DNA from: Acidisphaera rubrifaciens HS-AP3
GTDB taxonomy: Bacteria > Pseudomonadota > Alphaproteobacteria > Acetobacterales > Acetobacteraceae
Reading direction: 5' to 3'
Assembly (NCBI RefSeq): GCF_000964365.1
Contig: NZ_BANB01000086.1
Span: 1-39,868 of the forward strand
Length of the DNA stretch: 39,868 nt
The notes under the pieces: model-generated
The model's input: the letters and a program-made list of their open reading frames with translations, nothing else
What the model was told of the DNA's origin: nothing
Databases searched by the model: none
Position numbers and translations under genes: made by a program
Shown here: positions 33,954 to 39,868 of the stretch, in pieces
Layout of the letters: every line of letters begins with the position of its first letter
Numbering within the stretch: the first letter of the stretch is position 1

Positions 33954-35276
33954 TCAGCCGATATGCTCGATCATCACGGCACGCTTGTAGGCGGCGTTGG
34001 TCGCCGTCGGGATCGTCGTGCTGTTGGTCGTGGTGTCCGTCGGCGCGCAGAAGCCGCCGATCCAGTACCAGGACTGCGCGATGATCTGCTGCAGCCGGTC
34101 GATCGGCTCACGCGTCACCATGGCCACGCCATCCACCATCGACACGATCGAATCCCGCGGCGCCACGTCCTCGGTCGCCATGCCGGCGAAGTCGCCTTCG
34201 ATCAGCGCACCCTGGCCGCACACGATCGGCCGCCGCACGACCAGGCCGGCGAGCGACGGATGCGGCTGCACATAGGCCTCGGTCGTCGGGATGAAGCGCA
34301 GCCCCAGGAAATCGTTGACCATCGCCCGCCGGAACACCTGGTTCGCCGACGTGGCCCCCTGGAACAGCTGACGAAAGTCCGGGTCCGCGAATAGCTGCCG
34401 CGCCGACACCGGATCGAGGTAGCAGTTATAGACGCCGTCGATTTCCGGCACCGCGTTCGTGCGCAGCGCCGCGACCGCATCGAGCAGGTTGCCCATTGTG
34501 AGCGTGTCGCCGGCCTGCAACGCCGCCGTGTTCGTCCGACCCGCAGGCCGCTCGATCACGGACGCGTTGGCCGCCGTCACGGTATTCCCGGCGGTGGCGT
34601 CCGCGACCGTCACGTTGGCCGACAGCGTGAGGCTGCCGGAGACGCCGCCCGGCGCGGTCGAGACGTTCGTTGCGTCGGGGGCCGCGCCCACCACCTGATA
34701 GACGTTGCTGCCGATCGTGACGGTCAGCGGCGCCGTCGTGCTCACCGGGGCCGGGACGCCGTAGGCGAAGGTCGTGGTGAACCCGCGGATATCGTCGACG
34801 GAGATCGCCGGTCCGGCGGCCGCCAGCGTGGTCCCGACTCGGGTGTTCCCGCTGAAATAGGCGGCAAACAGCGCGTTGCGCGCCAGCTCGTCGAGGCTGC
34901 GCGCCGCCTGCTCACCGTTCACATAGGCATTCTGAAGGAACTGGCTCGCGATACCCACGCGGCTCGTGACCATGTTGAGGTCGGTGGTCGCGGCATAGTG
35001 ATTGATGCTGAGCGTGTATTGCTCGACGCCCCACGTCGTGGGTGTGAGGCCGTTGTCGAGATTGGTGTTGGTCGCTGGCGCGAGCGGCACCGTCACGCTC
35101 GGCTTCAGGCCAGCGCGCGTCTTGGTGAGCGTCTCGCCGATGCCGACCGCGATCTCCTCGCGATCCGCCACGGCCCGGTAGCCGAGGCGCGACTGCAGCG
35201 CCTGCTGGAACTCGCGCTCCAGGAAGCCCTGCTGAATGATCGGCTGCAAGGCGGGGGGGAAGTTCTGTATGCCCAT
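33954..35276 (-). CDS. Major capsid protein with an inserted beta domain
   Basis: A 440-residue capsid protein. The N-terminal stretch (PIIQQGFLEREFQQALQSRLGYRAVADREEIAVGIGETLT) and NHYAATTDLNMVTSRVGIASQFLQNAYVNGEQAARSLDELARNALFAAYFSG, with the C-terminal GEFAGMA-like block GDFAGMATEDVAPRDSIVSMVDGVAMVTREPIDRLQQIIAQSWYWIGG, resemble HK97-fold coats. Residues ~184-255 (IGSNVYQVVG through RPAGRTNTAALQAGDTL) interrupt this as a separate beta domain, probably exposed on the capsid. Three tandem ATG codons occur; the third (35276) has GAGG at the right spacing. It follows the scaffold gene as in other phages. Confidence 0.82.
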   Translation of the reverse strand: MGIQNFPPALQPIIQQGFLEREFQQALQSRLGYRAVADREEIAVGIGETLTKTRAGLKPSVTVPLAPATNTNLDNGLTPTTWGVEQYTLSINHYAATTDLNMVTSRVGIASQFLQNAYVNGEQAARSLDELARNALFAAYFSGNTRVGTTLAAAGPAISVDDIRGFTTTFAYGVPAPVSTTAPLTVTIGSNVYQVVGAAPDATNVSTAPGGVSGSLTLSANVTVADATAGNTVTAANASVIERPAGRTNTAALQAGDTLTMGNLLDAVAALRTNAVPEIDGVYNCYLDPVSARQLFADPDFRQLFQGATSANQVFRRAMVNDFLGLRFIPTTEAYVQPHPSLAGLVVRRPIVCGQGALIEGDFAGMATEDVAPRDSIVSMVDGVAMVTREPIDRLQQIIAQSWYWIGGFCAPTDTTTNSTTIPTATNAAYKRAVMIEHIG

Positions 35277-35334
35277 CATCATCCTCGATCAGCGGTGTTG
35301 CGTGCCGGGTCCGACCGGTCCCGGCGAAATCGGA

Positions 35335-35742
35335 TCAGAACCGGCGACGAAGCAGCTCGCTCCGTGCCGCGCGCCATTCGGAATCATCCATCTCGGTCGC
35401 ACGCTTCTGCCGCGGCGCCTGCGCCGGCGGCACGCTCGCGGCACTCGATGAGGAGGCGCCGGTGAACAGCCACGGCTTGTTGCGCCGGAGCTGCGCCACA
35501 ACCTGCGCCGCACCCTCGACCTCGCCGCGATCGTTGAGGCGCGCCTGCGATGCGTCCGCGAGCTTGAGGCCGTCCATGTCCACGATGCCGGCCCGCAGCG
35601 CCTCGGCGCGCAGCTCGGCCTGCACGATGCGGGTCTCGGTGTCGCGCTGGACGGATGCGAGCTGCTGTTCCAGCGTCTCGGCGCGCTGACGCAGCTCCGC
35701 GACAATGGCCTCCGGGGTAGGCGCGTCGGGGTCGGGCATCAT
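35335..35742 (-). CDS. Capsid scaffold protein
   Basis: A 135-residue scaffold. A coiled coil spans ~10-50 (IVAELRQRAETLEQQLASVQRDTETRIVQAELRAEALRAGI), followed by the block VDMDGLKLADASQARLNDRGEVEGAAQVVAQLRRNKPWLF, which is the common core of gp20-type scaffold proteins, and a basic, Ala/Ser-rich tail for coat binding (RQKRATEMDDSEWRAARSELLRRRF). It directly precedes the capsid gene, and its start overlaps the portal stop (ATGA). Confidence 0.85.
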   Translation of the reverse strand: MMPDPDAPTPEAIVAELRQRAETLEQQLASVQRDTETRIVQAELRAEALRAGIVDMDGLKLADASQARLNDRGEVEGAAQVVAQLRRNKPWLFTGASSSSAASVPPAQAPRQKRATEMDDSEWRAARSELLRRRF

Positions 35743-37157
35743 GGCTTCCTGTTGTTGCGTCGATCGTTCGTCACGCGGCCGCGCTCGGCCTCGATATCCT
35801 CGATGTCATAGGCATCGGCGACAGCCTGGAGCGCCGTCTCGCGCGAGATCGTCCCGTTGGCCACCAGCGCGGTCAGCGTCTGCGCATCGCGCAGCCGATC
35901 CTCCGCCGTCAGCGGATACCAGCGCGGCCATTTGAGCGTGATCCGCTCATCGGGATCGGGCCGGTCCAGTTCGGCACCCAGAATGCGCAGGCGATAGACC
36001 TGCGCCGCGCGCAGAACCATGCGGATGAGCGCCACCAGCGCGCCCTCCCCGTAACTGACGCGCAGGTTGTCGGCCAGCCAGATAAGGCCCTGATTGAGCA
36101 TCTCCAGCGCGCGCCCAGACTGCGCCGCCGTCAGGCGGTCCGGATTGACCCGGCTGCCGTGCACGCTCTCCAGCGCGAATTCCCGCAGCGTGCGCACGTA
36201 GTCGATCACGGCGGCGGACGCGGTGCCGCCGATCTCCAGCAATTTCGCGTCACCCTTCTCGCTGAGCACGAGTGCGTTGCCGCCGCCCTTCACCAACTCA
36301 CCGTCGGCGGACGCGGGCTCCTTGATGATGAGCGTCGGATCGCTGCTGTATTTCAGCCCCCGCCCGGCCTGGCTGAGCTGATAGTCGATCTCGATGGACG
36401 TCTCGACAGCGGGGCGGAACGTGCACGCCCCGTCCAGCGGCGACCCCGTCGCCGAAGGGCCCGGCAGGTTGCGCACCCACACCAGCGGCACGAAACCGAG
36501 TCCGTGGCGGACCGAGCGCGCCTCATCGACGACAGGGGCGGAATCCGCGCCGACGACCAACGGAACGTACCAGGTCTCCTCGTCGTCGTCCCACCGGCGG
36601 GTAAACCAATAGACGGCACCCGGATCGGCGATGTCATAGCCGCTCTCGGCCAGCAGATGGCCCGATACCTTATAGCGTTCGGTGACGGCGATCAGCGTAT
36701 CGGGCGCCTCGTGGTCCCAGACCGGCGACAGATGCGCGGTGTCGAGCACCGAGAAATATACCCGGCCGCGCAGCACGCGCATGAGGATCGCGACCGACCC
36801 CACGCTCCCGCGTATCGCCGCCTCGATCATCAGCTGATTGAGGCGCGTCTCCTTGACGAGATCGGCGATCCTTCCTGCGAGCGTGCGATCGGCGCACGCC
36901 ACGGTCGGGAAATGCCCCTCGCTGAACAGCAGCGCCACGCTGTCTTCGACGACGACGCGACACAGGCCGTACCGCACGCTTGGCCGGCGGGCGCGCAACG
37001 GAACATACTCGCCCCCTGCGGTGCGCTCCTCATGAAATTGGTAGTGCAGAACGTCATAGATCGTGCCGTCCAGCACGCGGCGCAAAATATCCAGCGTCCG
37101 CGCGCGCGCCGACAGATCGCGATCCCGCGGCACGAGATCACACAATGTATCGAACAT
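35739..37157 (-). CDS. Portal protein
   Basis: A 472-residue portal of the SPP1 gp6 type. Visible marks include VVVEDSVALLFSEGHFP, the stem-region LSEKGDAKLLEIGG with VIDYVRTLREFALESVHG, and the late AAQSGRALEMLNQGLIWLADNLR, all typical of this portal family. The C-terminus ends in a basic tail (RVTNDRRNNRKP). The portal forms the dodecameric ring at the capsid vertex through which terminase packs DNA. It lies 16 bases after the terminase gene, with GGAAGGAC as ribosome binding site. Confidence 0.87.
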   Translation of the reverse strand: MFDTLCDLVPRDRDLSARARTLDILRRVLDGTIYDVLHYQFHEERTAGGEYVPLRARRPSVRYGLCRVVVEDSVALLFSEGHFPTVACADRTLAGRIADLVKETRLNQLMIEAAIRGSVGSVAILMRVLRGRVYFSVLDTAHLSPVWDHEAPDTLIAVTERYKVSGHLLAESGYDIADPGAVYWFTRRWDDDEETWYVPLVVGADSAPVVDEARSVRHGLGFVPLVWVRNLPGPSATGSPLDGACTFRPAVETSIEIDYQLSQAGRGLKYSSDPTLIIKEPASADGELVKGGGNALVLSEKGDAKLLEIGGTASAAVIDYVRTLREFALESVHGSRVNPDRLTAAQSGRALEMLNQGLIWLADNLRVSYGEGALVALIRMVLRAAQVYRLRILGAELDRPDPDERITLKWPRWYPLTAEDRLRDAQTLTALVANGTISRETALQAVADAYDIEDIEAERGRVTNDRRNNRKP

Positions 37158-37173
37158 GCCCGTCCTTCCCGGA

Positions 37174-38544
37174 TCAGCGCACCAGCAGGGGAGAGAAGAC
37201 GCGCTTGGCCGGCGCGCCCGCGGTCAGAAGCATGCCGAAGGCGCGGGCCAGCGCATCCACCTGGTCGTCGAACCTCCCACCGGGGAACTCTTGCAATTCG
37301 GCGAGAAACGCCTGGTTCCATAGGCCCTTGACGATCGCGATGTTGCCGGCTTCGGCCTGCGCGACCACCGGCAGCGCCCGCACCTCCTTCGAACCGGTCT
37401 CACGCGATGTCTGCACGCGGTAGCCGGCAAGCGCACCGGCGATCGCCGTCACCTGCATGCGGCCCGCCTGCCCTGGGTCCTGGGGGATGCCGATCGATAC
37501 GGACGGCCCGTCCCGAAAGGCGGCCGCGCGGATCTGCTCGATGACCTCGTGAGGCGATCCACGAAAGCGGATCACGTCAAGCACGACGAAACGTCCGCTG
37601 CGCTCGCGCACCATCTTCAGCCCGACAGTACAATCGGCGTTGCGGTTCTTCTCCTCGGGCGTCGAGGCAAGGTCCCAGCCGCGCACCACCGGCACGTCGC
37701 CGGTCACCGGCGCATACGGCAGCACGTCGATCCGCGCCTTGCCGAACAGACCTCCGTCCGGCGGCTGGGGCTCCTGCTGGAATTGCGCCTGCCAGACGCG
37801 CTCCCCCACCGAAGCCCGCTTTCGTGCCAAGGCCTGTTCATCCTCCCATTCCGGCCAAAGTGCCTCACCAGACGCGCGCCCCAGCGGATCGCCGTCACCG
37901 GCGATCGCCGGCAGCCGCAGACAGGTCCATGCCTCGGGCTCATGCGCCAGCAGCCGACCGCCAAGGTCGTCTTCGTGCCAGCGCGTCATGATCAAGATCA
38001 CGCGTCCCTTCGGCCGCAATCGCGTGATGAGTTCCGATCGATACCAGTTCCAGAGATGATCGCGGGCGCGCAAGCTATCGGCCTCGTGCATCGACTTCAC
38101 CGGATCGTCGATGAGCACGAGGTCCGCGCGGCGCCCGATCATCGGCCCACGCACGCCGGTCGCGAAATACTCGCCACCGATCGTCGTCTTCCAGCGTGTC
38201 GCGGCGCCACCCTGCTTGCCGGCGAGCTGATAGCCCAGCCACGCCGTCTGCTCGCCGATCATCCACCGCACCTGTCGCCCGAAATGCGCAGCGAGATCCG
38301 CGGTGTGCGACACCGCGATCACCGAGCTTGTCGGATAGCGGCGAAGAAACCAGGGCGGAAACAGGATGGAGGCATAGGTCGACTTCGCCGATCCCGGCGG
38401 CATCAGCAGCATCAGCCGGTCGCTTTCGCCGGCGGCAATCCTCTCCAGCTCACCGATCAGCAGCCGGTGGTGACGTGCGGGCGTCTGTCCGGACAGGCGC
38501 AGGACATGCGCCGCCCAATCGGCAAGACCGTCATCTGGGTTCAC
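37174..38544 (-). CDS. Terminase large subunit
   Basis: A 456-residue packaging motor. Walker A is PPGSAKST (49-56), Walker B is DLVLIDDP (141-148), and the coupling segment is ILIMTRWHEDDL (183-194). The nuclease half has acidic residues in VRGWDLAST (Asp291), NADCT (Asp304) and FDDQVDALA (425-433), the RNase H-like metal site. The set matches TIGR01630-type large terminases. The start is GTG at 38544; the only in-frame upstream stop is at 38601-38599 and no ATG lies between. The ribosome binding site is weak. The small terminase is not in the usual place directly upstream. Confidence 0.93.
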   Translation of the reverse strand: MNPDDGLADWAAHVLRLSGQTPARHHRLLIGELERIAAGESDRLMLLMPPGSAKSTYASILFPPWFLRRYPTSSVIAVSHTADLAAHFGRQVRWMIGEQTAWLGYQLAGKQGGAATRWKTTIGGEYFATGVRGPMIGRRADLVLIDDPVKSMHEADSLRARDHLWNWYRSELITRLRPKGRVILIMTRWHEDDLGGRLLAHEPEAWTCLRLPAIAGDGDPLGRASGEALWPEWEDEQALARKRASVGERVWQAQFQQEPQPPDGGLFGKARIDVLPYAPVTGDVPVVRGWDLASTPEEKNRNADCTVGLKMVRERSGRFVVLDVIRFRGSPHEVIEQIRAAAFRDGPSVSIGIPQDPGQAGRMQVTAIAGALAGYRVQTSRETGSKEVRALPVVAQAEAGNIAIVKGLWNQAFLAELQEFPGGRFDDQVDALARAFGMLLTAGAPAKRVFSPLLVR

Positions 38545-38662
38545 TGCTGCGGGGCGTGCGGTTACGGCACGCGCAGCGACCTGCGGGCCCGGGAAACATC
38601 AGGGGCGCGGAGGCCCCGGTCTTGCCGACGGCGGCGCCGATGCGCAAACCGCCATCATGTCG

Positions 38663-38705
38663 AAAGTCATACCCTTCGCTGGGGTGTCTGGGCAAGGACT
38701 TTTTT
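38663..38705 (+). promoter_or_regulatory. Imperfect hairpin with T-run ahead of the lipoprotein gene
   Basis: On the plus strand AAAGTC-ATACCC pairs with GGGTGT and, across a bulge, GACTTT, and is followed by six T. It lies 20 bases before the lipoprotein ATG. It may be a weak terminator or leader structure, or part of a dispersed intergenic repeat. The 181-base gap (38545-38725) also holds a small GGGGC/GCCCC hairpin (38602-38617). Confidence 0.35.
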
Positions 38706-38725
38706 CTTATCGACGGAGAAGACCG

Positions 38726-39184
38726 ATGAACCGCTCCCTCTTGCGCCAGTCGCTCCTGGCTTGCACCTCGCTCGCGCTGCTCGGCGGGTGCCAGACGCTG
38801 CGGGATACGCGCACGACGCTGTCGTCGTCGCTCGGCACCGGCGAGACGTTCGCCATCTACGGGCTGGAGGGACGATGGGCGGGCAAGACCACGCCCGACA
38901 CACCCGACTGCGTCGGGCCGACCACCGCCATCCTCACGGTCGGCAGCGACGGCTTCGCGCTCGATCCGTTCGCGAGCACCTTCGTCATCGATGGCAAAGT
39001 GTCCGCCGGCGGCGCCTTCGCGGGCACGCTCACCCGCGACGTCGCGGGCGCGGGCAACAAGCACATCGAACGGAAACTCACCTTCGACGGCCAGGTGCGC
39101 AAGCAATCGGACGGATCGGAACAGATCGACGGGCGGCTGCAATCCGGGCGATGCAGCTGGCATGTGTCGTTGCGGCGCGCCTGA
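38726..39184 (+). CDS. Outer-membrane lipoprotein, possible phage cargo gene
   Basis: A 152-residue lipoprotein. The signal sequence MNRSLLRQSLLACTSLALLGGC ends in a lipobox with Cys22, and Gln at +2 predicts outer-membrane sorting. The mature part is beta-rich: LEGRWAGKTTPDTPDCVGPTTAILTVGSDGFALDPFASTFVIDG, and it ends QIDGRLQSGRCSWHVSLRRA; similar small lipoproteins are known from Acetobacteraceae, though not their function. ATG at 38726 has GGAGAAG upstream. It lies on the opposite strand from all surrounding late genes, between terminase and the DUF6362-like gene, and has its own leader hairpin, so it is likely expressed in the lysogen. Confidence 0.72.
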   Translation: MNRSLLRQSLLACTSLALLGGCQTLRDTRTTLSSSLGTGETFAIYGLEGRWAGKTTPDTPDCVGPTTAILTVGSDGFALDPFASTFVIDGKVSAGGAFAGTLTRDVAGAGNKHIERKLTFDGQVRKQSDGSEQIDGRLQSGRCSWHVSLRRA

Positions 39185-39212
39185 CCCCGAGCGGCCGGCG
39201 CGCCGCGCGCCA

Positions 39213-39707
39213 TCAGTCAGCCCGGCGGCCGAGGGCGGCGACGATCATCGCCACGCCCTGCGCGTGCCAGCGCTGCACCGCCTTGTGGTCGGCCCCGAGG
39301 ACCTTGCCCAGCCGGCGCCATGGGAACAGATGCCGCTCCGTGATCGGGTGCACCAGGCTGCGGGCCCCGACGATCCGGCGCAGCACATACCGGTCCTCCG
39401 GGATCAGCCCGATCCACGCGAACGCCTCGTCCATGCGGCTGATCCGCGCGCTCGACGGCGTCGGCGGACGCGCCGGCCCGGCCGTCCAGCCGTAACTCTC
39501 CGCCGCCGTGTGGACCACCTCGAGCGTCGACAGACGCATCCGCGTGCTCGGCCCCGTCGCCGGCATGGCCAGGATGGTGGCGCCCGCCTCTTCCAACCGC
39601 GCGACGACATAGGGCGCATCCGGCGGCGCGGCATCGCCCGCCTCATGTGGTCGGGCCGCCATGCGGGCGCGTCGGGTGATCTCCGTCTGATCGACCCGTG
39701 TTTGCAC
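39213..39707 (-). CDS. DUF6362-like HTH protein, possible small terminase
   Basis: A 164-residue protein. After a basic start it has YVVARLEEAGATILAMPATG, then ISRMDEAFAWIGLIPEDRYVLRRIV and the C-terminal WRRLGKVLGADHKAVQRWHAQGVAMIVAAL, an HTH reminiscent of sigma-like or terminase DNA-binding helices. This succession is that of DUF6362 proteins, which are mostly prophage-borne. Being upstream of the large terminase gene, it could provide the missing small subunit or be a late regulator. GTG at 39707 is chosen for its AGGGGGG upstream; a GTG at 39722 overlapping the previous stop is also possible. Confidence 0.6.
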   Translation of the reverse strand: MQTRVDQTEITRRARMAARPHEAGDAAPPDAPYVVARLEEAGATILAMPATGPSTRMRLSTLEVVHTAAESYGWTAGPARPPTPSSARISRMDEAFAWIGLIPEDRYVLRRIVGARSLVHPITERHLFPWRRLGKVLGADHKAVQRWHAQGVAMIVAALGRRAD

Positions 39708-39718
39708 CGTGGCCCCCC

Positions 39719-39868
39719 TCACCGCGCGAATACCGGATAGGGATAGGCCGCGCCGTCCAGCACCGTTCCGTCGGTCAGCAACCCCCAGGTCAGCGGGTGG
39801 CCGGCCGGCAGCGGCGGGCGGCTCATGTCCTCGGCCGCCTCGCGCGGCATCGGCGGGGGCCGCCGGGC
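39719..39868 (-). CDS. Small phage protein, partial (5' end beyond window)
   Basis: An open minus-strand frame enters from the right edge and ends at TGA 39721-39719. The visible end reads HPLTWGLLTDGTVLDGAAYPYPVFAR. Possible starts are ATG at 39850 or ATG at 39826, but the frame is open to the edge. The stop overlaps a GTG of the DUF6362-like gene (GTGA), so they are probably translated together. Function unknown. Confidence 0.5.
   Translation of the reverse strand, partial: ARRPPPMPREAAEDMSRPPLPAGHPLTWGLLTDGTVLDGAAYPYPVFAR

Larger units (their letters stand above)
12950..39868. mobile_element. Prophage, late module of a contractile-tailed phage (right end outside window)
   Basis: A run of packaging, head, tail, baseplate, fibre and lysis-type genes lies almost wholly on the minus strand with overlapping start/stop codons. 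Sheath, tube, baseplate J, gpV-like spike and gpD-like hub identify a myovirus. The left edge is placed near 12.9-13.6 kb because host-type genes lie further left; no attachment site or tRNA was seen, so this border is approximate. Integrase, repressor and replication genes must lie beyond 39868 or be absent. Confidence 0.85.

Overview
The window is a high-GC (about two thirds G+C by eye) alphaproteobacterial chromosome segment. The proteins look most like those of Rhodospirillales, probably Acetobacteraceae: a B12-dependent ribonucleotide reductase tail, AlgH/YqgE, a TIGR01459-type HAD hydrolase next to pyrD, a DUF1194 von Willebrand protein, and a protein of FD..WY repeats as found in polysaccharide and glycosyltransferase loci. 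The family assignment is by recognition, without a search.

Positions 1-12.8 kb are host-like. In order: the end of nrdJ, a RidA protein, a FemAB-like acyltransferase, a 1-Cys/Prx5 peroxiredoxin, AlgH, a HAD hydrolase coupled to pyrD, a small orphan protein, a 76-residue protein behind a terminator hairpin, a conserved unknown protein whose promoter carries an alphaproteobacterial LexA-type box, a divergent S24 repressor-like regulator, a secreted DUF1194 protein, a TPR-glycosyltransferase coupled to the FD..WY repeat protein, a PHB-depolymerase-family esterase and a cupin.

From about 12.9-13.6 kb to the right edge lies the late half of a prophage with a contractile (myovirus) tail. Almost everything is on the minus strand, read from right to left, with many TGATG or ATGA gene junctions. 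The order is: DUF6362-like HTH protein (possible small terminase), a lipoprotein on the opposite strand, large terminase, portal, scaffold, major capsid protein, small head and neck proteins, tail terminator-like protein, a 59-residue protein, sheath, tube, tail assembly chaperone with a programmed -1 frameshift, a short tape-measure candidate, Mu N-like protein, LysM/gpX-like protein, gpD-like hub, gpV-like spike, W/gp25-like protein, baseplate J, tail protein I-like, a glycine-rich fibre, a small fibre-associated protein, a fibre-tail adaptor, two paralogous fibres, an SGNH-hydrolase fibre, a holin-like protein and a small membrane protein. A plus-strand acetyltransferase-like gene closes the module. 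No integrase, attachment site, endolysin or early region is visible; the phage continues beyond 39868.

The strongest non-routine signals are: (1) the frameshift cassette, with slippery heptamer GGGAAAC, zero-frame stop, 5-nt spacer and a perfect 10-bp stem; (2) a GTTC-N7-GTTC operator on the start site of an uncharacterised gene; (3) a perfect intrinsic terminator only 16 nt before a start codon, implying attenuation or a small RNA; (4) a domain apparently shared by the capsid protein and a tail fibre; and (5) a lipoprotein cargo gene inside the packaging module.
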